Below are positions 1-8,463 of a stretch of DNA of 64,000 nucleotides, piece by piece; the stretch's first letter is position 1; every line of letters begins with the position of its first letter. The notes beneath the pieces were generated by a model. The model was not told where the DNA came from. It worked only from the letters and a program-made list of their open reading frames with translations, and did no database searches. The position numbers were made by a program, and so were the translations under genes. Where the stretch lies: contig NZ_JAXMIH010000008.1 of assembly GCF_034366625.1 (NCBI RefSeq), positions 372,001-436,000 on the forward strand, read 5' to 3'. Source of the stretch: Prosthecobacter sp. (GTDB taxonomy: Bacteria > Verrucomicrobiota > Verrucomicrobiia > Verrucomicrobiales > Verrucomicrobiaceae).

Positions 1-3000
1 GCGCGGCCAGCACCGCCTGCAATTGCCGCTCTGCTTCCGCCTCATCTGCGAAACGCAGGCACTTCAGCGCCAGCCGCAGCAGCGCACGTCCATCCCACGC
101 CCTCACCCGCGCCATCTGCTCATACACACGACGCTCCGCCTCGTCCTGCCCGGTGGTTTGATAATACTTCGCCAGTTCCTCCAGCGCCGAGGCATCTTGT
201 GCGAAGCGGCTCTCCAGCCGACGGCGCACACGATCCGCCTCCGCGATCTGAAACGTCTGCTCCAGCAGTTCCACCAGCCGTCGAGTTTCCGCCGCCACCT
301 CCTTCGGCGGGGCCGCCGCCGCGATCTGTTTTTGAAAATAAACCGCCGACTTCACATCCGCCACCTTCAGCGCCGCATCACGCAATTGATCCAGCGAAAA
401 CGGCGTGTCCGGGGCCGTGTAATACGCCTGCTTCATGCTCGCGAACGCCTTCACGTGATCCCCGCCGCGCTCAAACACCTGCGCCAGCGCCTCATGGTAG
501 AAACCGTCGAACGGATGCCGCTGCACACGCTCCAGCAGCGCGCGCTCCAGCAGCTTCAGGCGGTCACGCGCCACGCTCGGGGCCAATTCGCCGCCGCTCG
601 CGTCCGAAAACGTCAGCCGGTCGATGCAGCGCCGCAGCACCTCGCGCCGACGCTTCACATCTGTCTCACGCTCGAGAATCTGCGCCTGCACCTCCACATG
701 CTCCGGGATGCGATGCTGCCGCAACAAAATGTCCGCGTAACTCTCCAGCAGCGGCATCGCCGCCGGGCCTTCCACACGTTTCACCGCCTGCTTCCACAGT
801 GCCAGCGCATCCTCAGGACGCCGTTGCAGGAAATAAATCTGCGTCAGCGCCGAGAGAAGCTGTCCTGACTCTGGAAACTCGCGATGCACAAGCTCCAGCA
901 GCTTCGCCGCCTCGACGCCCGGCCGGGGCAGCGGCGTGTTGCTCTTCCAGCCGGGGTTGCTCGTCTCCGCATCCGCTCGGCGTTCCGACTCCATCAGCAG
1001 TTCCGCCAGCCGCAGCGTGTAACGAATGCGTCCTGAGACATCCAAGTCCGACAAGCGACGCAACTGCCGCTCCATCAAGGCCGCGTTCTCATCCGCCTGC
1101 GCCAGATCCAGCTTCAATTGCTCCGCCATCAGCGACACCGGGCGCTCCTTCTTCGTCACCGGATCATACTCCAACCGGTGCAGCAGGTCATACGCGTCCT
1201 CGAACTGACCGATCCGCAGCGCCCACCAAAAACCGCGAAACCCGGCTGCTTGGGCTTCCTTCGATTTGAAGTCGCTGTTCTTCGCCGTCGCGATCAGTTT
1301 CTGTGCAAACTCCATCACACGCTCCGGCAGCTTCTCTCGCTTAGGCCCTTCGCCTTCATCACTGGCAAAACCCGTGCCGGTGAACGCATCCGGCAGTTTG
1401 AATTCCCCGCTCGTCACCGGTTTGGCCGCCGCTTTTTGATCGCCCATCAAAATGGAAAGAAGGCGTTCATCCACATCCACGCGCTCCTCGTCCGTCGTGC
1501 TCGCATGCCAGGCTTTTTCCACCCATTCAGCCGCCTCTTCATTCTCACCCTGCTCTGCAAGCAGTTCCGCCAGCCGCAGCCATGCTTCACGGCCCGCGCT
1601 TGGCTTGGAAACCGCCTCACGCGCCAGGATGATCGCGCTGTCGAGGTTGTTGCTCGCGGCGAGGAAGGATGACGCGTCGCTCAGCCGTTTCTGCCGCTCC
1701 TCCTCCGTTGCCGCGCCGTTGGTGAATTCGCGCAGCAGCTTGTCCTCTGCCACCACATCGCGCCGCGCGCGGAAAAACGCCGCCAGATCGAAGACCGCCT
1801 CGGCCTTCTGCGGATCACGCGTCACACGGGCACGCAGGATTTTCTCGATCACCGCGTCCAGTGCCCGCGTCTGCGCAAACACGAGAACCTGCTTCTCCAC
1901 ATCCAGATTGTCCTGCATTTCGAGCAGGCTGATCAGCCGTTTCACCGCGCTTTCCGCATCACCACCGCGCAAATCCGCCTCGCAGCGCAGCAGCACGATC
2001 GCCGTAAGGTCGCTGCCATCATTTTTGAGCCGTTCATCCAGCAGTTTCGCTGCTTCCACGGCTCCTTCGTGATCCAGCAGCGCCCGCACCAGCTCCCAGC
2101 GGTAATTCTCCACCTGCGGCACCGTCTTCACCAGCTCGCGCAGCCAGCGCAGATGCTCGTCCAGATCGACCGTGAACTCAAAAAAACGTGCCGCGTCGAA
2201 CAACGCCTGCTCCGAGGGCGGTGTGGCTTTCGCCGTCGTCACCAGCGCCTTCTGCAAATCCTCCAGCGCCCCAAACCGCTCATGCAGCCGCACCCGGCGG
2301 CGAAAGAAGTCGAGATAACGACCATCACGGAAATGCAGCAGCGCCAGACCGTCTTTGAGTGCCTGGTCCGCCTTCGGAAACTGGTCCGCGTGCTCGTAGA
2401 TGCGCGCCAGATCGTACAGCGCGTCCAGTTTGCGCTGGGGGTCTTTTTGATCCGCCAGGGCAGAGAAGAAACTTGCCGCCCGCTCTGGAAACCCGGCCTG
2501 CAATAGCAACTGCGCCACCTGCCGTGCCAGCTCGATGTCCTGCGGCTTCAATTGAGCAGCACGCTCATACGCATCCGCCGCCTCGGCGTTCTTGCCGCCC
2601 GCCAGCGCCATGCCACCCAGCTCGATCCACATCAGCGGTCCCTGCGGATCATCGGGTGACACCAGTTCCGCCGCCTTCTTGATCAGCGTGAACGCCGTCG
2701 CAGGATCAGACAGCTCACGCGCCACCGCCGCGCGTGATTGCAGCAAGGTCAGGTTCTTTCCATCCGCCTTGAGCAGTTCGTCATACAGCTTCGCCGCCTG
2801 CTTCAAATCACCGCTGCGCCGGATCAGATGCGCCTCCACCAGCTTCACCGCCGGAAAGTTCGACGACTTCGCCTGCTTCGAGACGTTTTCGACGAGCAGC
2901 TTCGTCGCGTCGTGTTTCTCGTACAGCGTCCACAGCAAATCCAGGACGCGGCCGTATTCCGGCTGCTGAACGAGAAGCGACAGATACTCGTTTGCCAGCC

Positions 3001-3121
3001 GCGTCTCGCGCTCCGACCACGCCTTGTCCGCCGTTTGCGCATGAACGTTCAGTGCCAATGCCAGCGCCAGCGTCCCCACAAGACGCCTGAATCCCATCAA
3101 CTGGCCTGCGATGCACGGCAT
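1..3121 (-). CDS. Large secreted TPR-repeat protein, C terminus cut off by the window edge
   Basis: An uninterrupted minus-strand frame of about 1,040 codons runs off position 1, so the C terminus is missing. A signal peptide (GFRRLVGTLALALALNVHA, then Q-T-A) follows the start. The mature part is helix-rich, with Ala, Leu, Tyr and Glu at the spacing typical of tetratricopeptide repeats (for example LKQAAKLYDELLKADGKN and KNAEAADAYERAAQLKPQD). ATG at 3121 is preferred because GAAGGG lies 8 bases upstream; an in-frame ATG at 3097 would start exactly at the signal peptide. It probably acts in the periplasm or cell envelope as a protein-interaction scaffold; no enzymatic domain is seen. It lies 67 bp downstream of the SGNH gene on the same strand and may be cotranscribed with it. 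Specific function unknown. Confidence 0.8.
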   Translation of the reverse strand, partial: MPCIAGQLMGFRRLVGTLALALALNVHAQTADKAWSERETRLANEYLSLLVQQPEYGRVLDLLWTLYEKHDATKLLVENVSKQAKSSNFPAVKLVEAHLIRRSGDLKQAAKLYDELLKADGKNLTLLQSRAAVARELSDPATAFTLIKKAAELVSPDDPQGPLMWIELGGMALAGGKNAEAADAYERAAQLKPQDIELARQVAQLLLQAGFPERAASFFSALADQKDPQRKLDALYDLARIYEHADQFPKADQALKDGLALLHFRDGRYLDFFRRRVRLHERFGALEDLQKALVTTAKATPPSEQALFDAARFFEFTVDLDEHLRWLRELVKTVPQVENYRWELVRALLDHEGAVEAAKLLDERLKNDGSDLTAIVLLRCEADLRGGDAESAVKRLISLLEMQDNLDVEKQVLVFAQTRALDAVIEKILRARVTRDPQKAEAVFDLAAFFRARRDVVAEDKLLREFTNGAATEEERQKRLSDASSFLAASNNLDSAIILAREAVSKPSAGREAWLRLAELLAEQGENEEAAEWVEKAWHASTTDEERVDVDERLLSILMGDQKAAAKPVTSGEFKLPDAFTGTGFASDEGEGPKREKLPERVMEFAQKLIATAKNSDFKSKEAQAAGFRGFWWALRIGQFEDAYDLLHRLEYDPVTKKERPVSLMAEQLKLDLAQADENAALMERQLRRLSDLDVSGRIRYTLRLAELLMESERRADAETSNPGWKSNTPLPRPGVEAAKLLELVHREFPESGQLLSALTQIYFLQRRPEDALALWKQAVKRVEGPAAMPLLESYADILLRQHRIPEHVEVQAQILERETDVKRRREVLRRCIDRLTFSDASGGELAPSVARDRLKLLERALLERVQRHPFDGFYHEALAQVFERGGDHVKAFASMKQAYYTAPDTPFSLDQLRDAALKVADVKSAVYFQKQIAAAAPPKEVAAETRRLVELLEQTFQIAEADRVRRRLESRFAQDASALEELAKYYQTTGQDEAERRVYEQMARVRAWDGRALLRLALKCLRFADEAEAERQLQAVLAA

Positions 3122-3188
3122 AAACTTCACCCTTCGATCATAAACGCCTTTGCCACCAGAGCCAAGGGGCAAGAACTTGTCGGAGCGG

Positions 3189-3887
3189 TCACTGCAGGTG
3201 CTTCGCGAACTCCGGCTCCACCTTGCGCAATTCCTCGGCAATGATCTTCGCGATGATCGCCGCTCCATGCTCGTTCAGGTGGGCACCGTCGGTTCCGTTT
3301 GTGTAGACCCCGCCTTTTTTGGAAGGCGGATTGAAGGCGGCTGACCGGAAGGGGCCGAGCTGGTTGTGCAAAGCGACGCTGCGGGTGAAAAGATCGACGA
3401 GCGGAATTTCCCGCTCGGCGGCGACTTTCGCGGCAGCGTCGGCCCAGGGCTTCAGCTCGCCGCGAATTTTGTCCTTGCTGAAGGTCCGGCGGGTGAGCGA
3501 GGTGATGAGGATGGGTTTCGCGCCGATGGCGCGGGCTTCCGCAATGTAGCGGATCAAATTCTGGCGGTAAGTCGTCGCGGGGTCGGTTGCGTGGTTCGGC
3601 CCTTTGCCGGGCATGTCGTTGTGACCGAACTGGATGAGGACGTAGGCGGGTTTGGCGTCGATGACCTTCTTCCAATTGCCGGAGTCGCGGAAACTTTTGC
3701 TGCTCTGGCCGCCGTCGGCGAAATTGATGCATTCAGCATAGGGACCCAGCAGTTTCGTGAAAGCAGCGCCCCAACCGGCTCTGTCGGTGACGGTGCCGTC
3801 ACCGACGAGAGCGACACGTGTTTTGGTTTCGGCGGTGTGGCCGATCGTGAAACTGAAAAGGGCAGCGAGAAGGCAATGGCGAAGCAT
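3189..3887 (-). CDS. Secreted SGNH-fold protein (rhamnogalacturonan acetylesterase-like) lacking the nucleophile
   Basis: 232 residues with an N-terminal signal peptide (MLRHCLLAALFSFTIGHTAE). It has the SGNH layout of the rhamnogalacturonan acetylesterase group: block I VALVGDGTVTD, block II FADGGQSSKSF, block III FGHND, and block V DGAHLNEHG with the Asp and His of the catalytic pair. In block I the usual GDS serine is Gly (GDGT), so the nucleophile of a normal deacetylase is absent; the next residue is Thr. The ATG at 3887 is chosen because the long upstream extension is low-complexity antisense of trmB. It starts 7 bp after trmB ends, so the two are likely cotranscribed. It is either a catalytically dead carbohydrate-binding or regulatory protein or an altered esterase. 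Confidence 0.8.
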   Translation of the reverse strand: MLRHCLLAALFSFTIGHTAETKTRVALVGDGTVTDRAGWGAAFTKLLGPYAECINFADGGQSSKSFRDSGNWKKVIDAKPAYVLIQFGHNDMPGKGPNHATDPATTYRQNLIRYIAEARAIGAKPILITSLTRRTFSKDKIRGELKPWADAAAKVAAEREIPLVDLFTRSVALHNQLGPFRSAAFNPPSKKGGVYTNGTDGAHLNEHGAAIIAKIIAEELRKVEPEFAKHLQ

Positions 3888-3894
3888 GGGCGAG

Positions 3895-4494
3895 TTAACG
3901 CCCGATCTTCTGCCATCTCGCACGGCGGATGCTGCGGCCCATGTGGAGCCAGTCCTGCTCGAAATCAGTGGTGGTGTAGAAGAAAGCGTCGTCGGGCCAG
4001 TCGAGGCGGATGAACTGATGCGTGCGTGACTCGAAACTGGCGAGGGCGTCTTCGAAGTAAGGCTGATCGTCGGTCTTGAGGAGGAATTCACCGTCGGGGA
4101 TGAGGATGCGATGCAATCCATCCAGGAACTCGCTTTGATTCACGAGGCGGCGCGACGCGTGGCTCTTCTTCGGCCACGGGTCGGGACAGAGCAGGTGCAG
4201 GCGGCTCACGCTCGCAGTCGGCAACAGCCAGCCGACGGTGTAGGCACTTTCGAGGCGCATGATACGGGCGTTCGGGAGCTGCATGCGCTCGATTTTGCGC
4301 ATGGTTTTATCCACACGGCCGAGCATGCGCTCCACACCGAGGAAATCGCACTCAGGATGCTGCGCGGCCATGCCGGTGATGAAGGTGCCGTCACCGCAAC
4401 CGAGGTCGATCTCGAGCGGGCGGGTGGGGTCGGGGAAGATCTCGGCGGGAGTGAGTTCGCGGAAGTAATCGGGCGGGGTGAAAAGGGCGGGCAT
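3895..4494 (-). CDS. trmB: tRNA (guanine-N7-)-methyltransferase
   Basis: 199 residues, full length for TrmB. It has the class I SAM-binding motif EIDLGCGDGTFITGMA and FLGVER, followed by the TrmB signature LHLLCPDPWPKKSHASRRLV, which carries the substrate-binding Asp and Pro-Trp-Pro-Lys-Lys. TrmB makes m7G46 in the variable loop of tRNAs in the cytoplasm. The start codon lies 5 bp from a REP-like hairpin (4499-4563) that separates it from the divergent transposase gene, so its promoter must lie in or beyond that hairpin. Confidence 0.93.
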   Translation of the reverse strand: MPALFTPPDYFRELTPAEIFPDPTRPLEIDLGCGDGTFITGMAAQHPECDFLGVERMLGRVDKTMRKIERMQLPNARIMRLESAYTVGWLLPTASVSRLHLLCPDPWPKKSHASRRLVNQSEFLDGLHRILIPDGEFLLKTDDQPYFEDALASFESRTHQFIRLDWPDDAFFYTTTDFEQDWLHMGRSIRRARWQKIGR

Positions 4495-4498
4495 TCAG

Positions 4499-4563
4499 GG
4501 TACGTTGTTCATGTTTCAGCGTGAGAGAAAGTTTTTGTCACGCTGAAGCGTGAACAACGTACC
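4499..4563. repeat. REP-like palindrome upstream of the RAYT gene
   Basis: A near-perfect inverted repeat with arms of about 26 bases (GGTACGTTGTTCATGTTTC... and its complement), two mismatches and a loop of roughly 12 bases. A related palindrome lies directly after the same gene at 5168-5230. REP-associated tyrosine transposases are known to be flanked by such hairpins, which are thought to be their substrates. Confidence 0.9.
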
Positions 4564-4570
4564 ATGCGGC

Positions 4571-5167
4571 ATGTATCGTTGGCGAAGACTTTCAGAGGAA
4601 GATCGCGCTGGGTTGCTTCAATGGCGGCAGCAGTTGAGGCGACCGTGGCATAGTCCGCCGCACTTCGTGGAGGGACCGGCATTGTTTCACCTGACGGCGG
4701 CATGTTATGAGCATGCGGATGTGATCGGCGCATCGTTGGAGCGCATGCGTCAGTTCTCCGAGGCTCTGTTGCAGACGCTGGAGGAACTCAAAGCCGTGGT
4801 TCATGCCTGGTGCGTGCTGCCCAATCATTATCACCTGTTGCTGAAGGTGCCTGAATTGAAGGATGTGATCGCCTCGCTCGGACGTCTGCATGGCCGTACC
4901 TCGCATGCCTGGAACGGTGAGGATAATCTGCGGGGAAGAAAAGTTTGGTCCGCACCTGCCGACCGACTCATTCGCAACGACGATCATTTCTGGGCCACGA
5001 TGAACTACATCCACCATAACCCAGTGAAGCATGGGTATGTGGAGCAGTGGCAGGACTGGCCGTTTGGCAGTGCGGAGAGCTTTTTGGAAGATGTCGGGCG
5101 TGAAGAGGCGCTTCGTATTTGGAGGGCCTATCCCGTGCTGGATTACGGGAAGGGCTGGGATGATTGA
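4571..5167 (+). CDS. REP-associated tyrosine transposase (RAYT, IS200-like Y1 family)
   Basis: 198 residues. The HUH metal-binding motif is in VLPNHYHLLLKVPE, and the Tyr-containing MNYIHHNPVKHGYV matches the conserved YIHxNPVKxG block of the family; FHLTAACYEH near residue 40 is the first conserved strand. RAYTs are single-strand nucleases that recognise REP hairpins. The ATG at 4571 is preferred over an in-frame GTG at 4550, which lies inside the upstream hairpin. The gene is intact and sits alone between two matched palindromes (4499-4563 and 5168-5230), forming a REP-RAYT-REP unit inserted between trmB and the dehydrogenase gene. Confidence 0.92.
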   Translation: MYRWRRLSEEDRAGLLQWRQQLRRPWHSPPHFVEGPALFHLTAACYEHADVIGASLERMRQFSEALLQTLEELKAVVHAWCVLPNHYHLLLKVPELKDVIASLGRLHGRTSHAWNGEDNLRGRKVWSAPADRLIRNDDHFWATMNYIHHNPVKHGYVEQWQDWPFGSAESFLEDVGREEALRIWRAYPVLDYGKGWDD

Positions 5168-5230
5168 GGTACGTTGTTCACGCTTCAGCGTGAGAACGCT
5201 CTCATCACGCTGACGCGTGAACAACGTACT
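5168..5230. repeat. REP-like palindrome downstream of the RAYT gene
   Basis: Second copy of the hairpin at 4499-4563, starting right after the RAYT stop codon. The arms read GGTACGTTGTTCACGCTTC and the complement, with a short loop and one or two mismatches. Its last base is the first base of the stop codon of the convergent dehydrogenase gene, so it may also serve as a transcription end for both genes. Confidence 0.88.
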
Positions 5231-8200
5231 CATTCCACCACCATCTCACCTTTCATCACCAGCCAGTGGCCGGGGAAGGTGCAGATGTAGGGGTAGCTGC
5301 CTTTGGCGGAGGGAGCGGTGAAGCGGAGGGTCTCGCTGTCGCCTTGATTGAGCATCTTGGTCTTGTGCAGGATCTTCGGGCTGTCGGGGATGAAGCCTTT
5401 GGCGAGGCCGTCGGGCGTTTTGGCCATTTCGTTGCCGGCCATGCCAACTTCATCGGCGGCACCGGGCTGGACGATGAGGAGGTTGTGCGGGGTGACGTCG
5501 GGATTTTCGAAAACGAGTTTCACGGGAGCGCCGGGCTTCACCTTGAACTCGCGCAGGTCGTAGAGCAGGCGCTCGGGGATGGTCTTGATAGTGAGGGTTT
5601 GCAGGCCGGGCTGGGCGTCGAAGGGATCGGGCTTCTCGGCCTTCTTCTTTTTGGCGAGCTGCGCAGGTTTCTTCGGCTCGCTGTCTTCGAGGAATTTTAC
5701 CAACTCGGGATGCTGCTGCATGAAGGCAGCGTTGCCCTTCCAAAGCGGCTGCAGCGTGTGGCTGTCGAGCGAGGTGCGCAGCGCGTAAGTGAGATAGCTG
5801 TCCATCGGATGCTTCAGGAGGTCGAGTGCGGCATCCAAGGCCTCCGGCGTGCCGATGTAACTCGCCGCGATGGCTGCTTCGAGGCGGACGAGACCGCTGG
5901 GGTCGTTCGAGGCAGTTGTTAGAAGAAGATGAGGCCAATTGATAAAGTCTCTCAGATGCCTGATATGGCGAGTAGCAGCAGCGCGAGCTAATGGACTTGC
6001 CATCTCCTTGAGAAGCCGATTCATAGGCGAGGTCGTCAGTTCAAGCGCTTTGATTGGAAATGGCCCGGTTCGGTAAACCTCCAGAAAGCCACTCCACCCA
6101 AGCGCCCACATCAACTCGGTTTGAAGATGTTCATTTGCGAGGTCGTCTTCTGATCGCTTGTTCAACCAGTCTTTGGTCGCGTTCACTGTTTGATAAGCTG
6201 GTTGTCTCTCCCGCAACTCCACCTTCGCGCGATACCGAGTGCGGTAGTTCTCGCTTTTCAGCAGGTCGAGCAGTTCGGGGATGCTCGCACCGGCGATCTT
6301 TGGCGCTTCTTCGAGCTTTTGATTCTTCGCGGTGATGCGCCAGATGCGACCGCTCTTTTTGTCGCGGCGGGTGTCGCGGAGGGAGTATTGCATGTGGCCT
6401 TTGACGGGGTTGTACCAGTCGGCGACGTACATCGCGCCGTCGGGGCCTTGCTGGATGTCCACGGGGATGAAGCTGAGGTTCGTGCTCTGGAAGACGATGC
6501 CGACTTTCTTTTCTTCGAAGTGCGTGTCGTGCTCCACCCACTCGTGCAGCTCGACTTCGTTGGTGGGCTTGTAGCGGACGCGCATGAAGTGTTTTTTGTC
6601 GCGCAGGTCTTTGGGCCAGTGGCTGCTGGTGAGGAATTCCTGGCCGCAGGTGCCGCTGTAGGCGGGGAAGTAGTTGCCGGCGGGGATGTGGATGTCGGGG
6701 TAGGGCGGATTGAGCGCATGGACGGCGCTGGCGAAGACGGGATGGCTGCCGACGTGGAAGCCCCAGTCGTCGAAGGTGATGCCCCAGGGGTTCGTGCTCA
6801 TGTAACTGCCAAAGGCGAGCAGGCGGCCGGTGGCGGGCGTGTAGCGGAAGAAGCTGCTCTCGCGGGCGCGGACGGGGCCGTAGGGCGTCTCGACCTGGCT
6901 GTGATGGAAGATGCTCTCGCGGAAGATGAGATCGCCCTCGGGGCTCCAGACGAAGTCGTGCAGCGCGTGGTGGCTGTCCTCGGTGCCGAAGCCGGTGAGG
7001 AGTTTTTCGCGGTGGTCGGCCTTGCCGTCGCCATCGGTGTCTTTGAGGAAGGTCAGGTGCGGCTGGTCGGAGACGAAGACGCCGCCGTTGCCGAACTCGA
7101 AGCTGAGCGGGATAGCGAGTTTGTCCGCCCACACCCTGCATTTGTCCGCGCGGTGGTCGCCGTTGGTGTCTTCGAGGATGAGGATCTTGTCCTGCGGGGC
7201 CTCGCCGGGCATGATTTGCGGGTAGGTGGTGCTCGTGCTGACCCACAGGCGGCCTTTGGCATCAAAGCGGATGGCGATGGGCTTCACGAAGAGGTCCGGG
7301 AAGTCTTCTTCGGAGGCGAAGAGGCTGACTTCGAAGCGGGGGTCAATCTTGAAGGCGGCGAGTTCAGCGGCGGGGGAGAGCCATTCGTTGATGGGACGGT
7401 CGCCGGTGATCACAGGAAGGGGGGTATCGTCCACAGATTTCGCAGATTGGAGCTTGGATTTTAAATCTGCTGAATCTGTGAAATCTGCGGATGTCCAGAT
7501 GAGGCGGTCGCGGGCTTCGGTCATCTGGAGCAGCTTCTTCAACTCGCCGGGGAAGTTCACCACGCCATACGGCTCCATGCGGCCGCCTTTGATGTAGAAG
7601 TAGTTCAGCGGGCGGTAGTGCTGGAAGAATTTGTTTTCCTTCTCCACCACCGCCGCGCGGACGGCTTCGTTAAGCTTGGGGGCGGTTTCCTGCGTGAGCT
7701 GGTTGTAGAGTCGTTCGCCGAAAGCGAGATAGCCTTCGACATTCAAATGGACGCCGTTGGTCGTTTTGGGTGCCAAATCGGTGAAAACATCCGCAAAGCC
7801 GACGCCTTCGGCTTTCGCCACTTTTTTCATCGCCTCGGTGTAGAGTTTGATCTGGGCATTGAGATGCTCATGCGGCTTCTCAGCGGCTGTCGGAGACACT
7901 AGTACGATCTGCGGCGCGGTCTTGCCGTTGTAGCGATGGCTCTTCAACTCGATGAGGAAGGCTTTCAGCAGCGTCTCAAACTCCGCGACACTCTTCTCGC
8001 CCTTGAACGACTCGTTGAAGCCAAAGGCGGCGAGGATGACATCCGCTTTATGCTCGGTGAGGTGCTGATTGAGATCGCCAAAGCCGTCAGGGCGGGGGCG
8101 CAGGGCCACTTCATCGGCGGACCAAGATAGATTGCGCACGATGAGCTTTTCTTTGGCGAAACGCTGGTGCAGGAGCGCCTCGAACTGGCCGTAATCGCGC

Positions 8201-8322
8201 ATACGGTCGAAGAGGGAGTTGCCGATGAGGGCGATGCGGGTGCCTGGCTTCAACTCCAGCGGAAGCTGGGACAAAGCGGAGAGCCAAGGGCCAAGGGCGA
8301 AGAGAAGGAGAAGGCGCTTCAT
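5230..8322 (-). CDS. Secreted fusion: SGNH domain, PVC-type membrane-bound dehydrogenase propeller, HEAT repeats, C-terminal cupredoxin
   Basis: 1,030 residues with a signal peptide (MKRLLLLFALGPWLSALSQ). Residues about 25-230 are SGNH-like (IALIGNSLFDRM, FGFNES, NGVHLNVEGY, where Asn replaces the usual DxxH Asp). Residues about 320-690 match the Pirellula/Verrucomicrobium dehydrogenase beta-propeller (FEVSLFASEEDFPDLF, IRFDAKGRLWVST, DTNGDHRADK). Residues about 700-890 look like HEAT repeats. Residues about 930-1030 form an azurin/plastocyanin-type domain with an apparent type I copper site: His946, Cys1014, His1019, Met1023. No CxxCH haem motif is present, although relatives usually end in cytochrome c, so electrons from sugar or alcohol oxidation may pass to copper. 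An in-frame ATG at 8337 is the alternative start. A repeat element is inserted in frame at 7431-7496. Confidence 0.85.
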   Translation of the reverse strand: MKRLLLLFALGPWLSALSQLPLELKPGTRIALIGNSLFDRMRDYGQFEALLHQRFAKEKLIVRNLSWSADEVALRPRPDGFGDLNQHLTEHKADVILAAFGFNESFKGEKSVAEFETLLKAFLIELKSHRYNGKTAPQIVLVSPTAAEKPHEHLNAQIKLYTEAMKKVAKAEGVGFADVFTDLAPKTTNGVHLNVEGYLAFGERLYNQLTQETAPKLNEAVRAAVVEKENKFFQHYRPLNYFYIKGGRMEPYGVVNFPGELKKLLQMTEARDRLIWTSADFTDSADLKSKLQSAKSVDDTPLPVITGDRPINEWLSPAAELAAFKIDPRFEVSLFASEEDFPDLFVKPIAIRFDAKGRLWVSTSTTYPQIMPGEAPQDKILILEDTNGDHRADKCRVWADKLAIPLSFEFGNGGVFVSDQPHLTFLKDTDGDGKADHREKLLTGFGTEDSHHALHDFVWSPEGDLIFRESIFHHSQVETPYGPVRARESSFFRYTPATGRLLAFGSYMSTNPWGITFDDWGFHVGSHPVFASAVHALNPPYPDIHIPAGNYFPAYSGTCGQEFLTSSHWPKDLRDKKHFMRVRYKPTNEVELHEWVEHDTHFEEKKVGIVFQSTNLSFIPVDIQQGPDGAMYVADWYNPVKGHMQYSLRDTRRDKKSGRIWRITAKNQKLEEAPKIAGASIPELLDLLKSENYRTRYRAKVELRERQPAYQTVNATKDWLNKRSEDDLANEHLQTELMWALGWSGFLEVYRTGPFPIKALELTTSPMNRLLKEMASPLARAAATRHIRHLRDFINWPHLLLTTASNDPSGLVRLEAAIAASYIGTPEALDAALDLLKHPMDSYLTYALRTSLDSHTLQPLWKGNAAFMQQHPELVKFLEDSEPKKPAQLAKKKKAEKPDPFDAQPGLQTLTIKTIPERLLYDLREFKVKPGAPVKLVFENPDVTPHNLLIVQPGAADEVGMAGNEMAKTPDGLAKGFIPDSPKILHKTKMLNQGDSETLRFTAPSAKGSYPYICTFPGHWLVMKGEMVVE
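7431..7496. repeat. Palindromic repeat element inserted in frame within the dehydrogenase gene
   Basis: A 66-bp imperfect palindrome: left arm CCACAGATTTCGCAGATTGG and a right arm whose complement begins CCGCAGATTTCACAGATTC. The element has the look of a dispersed intergenic repeat, but it lies inside coding sequence and keeps the frame open, encoding roughly residues 276-297 (SADFTDSADLKSKLQSAK). It falls in the linker between the SGNH domain and the propeller. Confidence 0.7.
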
Positions 8323-8463
8323 GGAGTGGATGGCCATTCCCGCATGAAACGGAGAAACCGGACGGGAAATGAGCGAAGCGTGAACGGTTCGCGAAGCGCA
8401 TGGCTTTCCTTGAGCGTTGAGGCGGGCTGTTTAAAGTGTGCACGCCGACTTTCCCCAACCACC

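Noticed and set aside
199..2682. Several long plus-strand frames rich in Pro, Ser and Arg
   Set aside because: All are antisense to the truncated TPR gene, whose minus-strand frame is uninterrupted and begins with a signal peptide.
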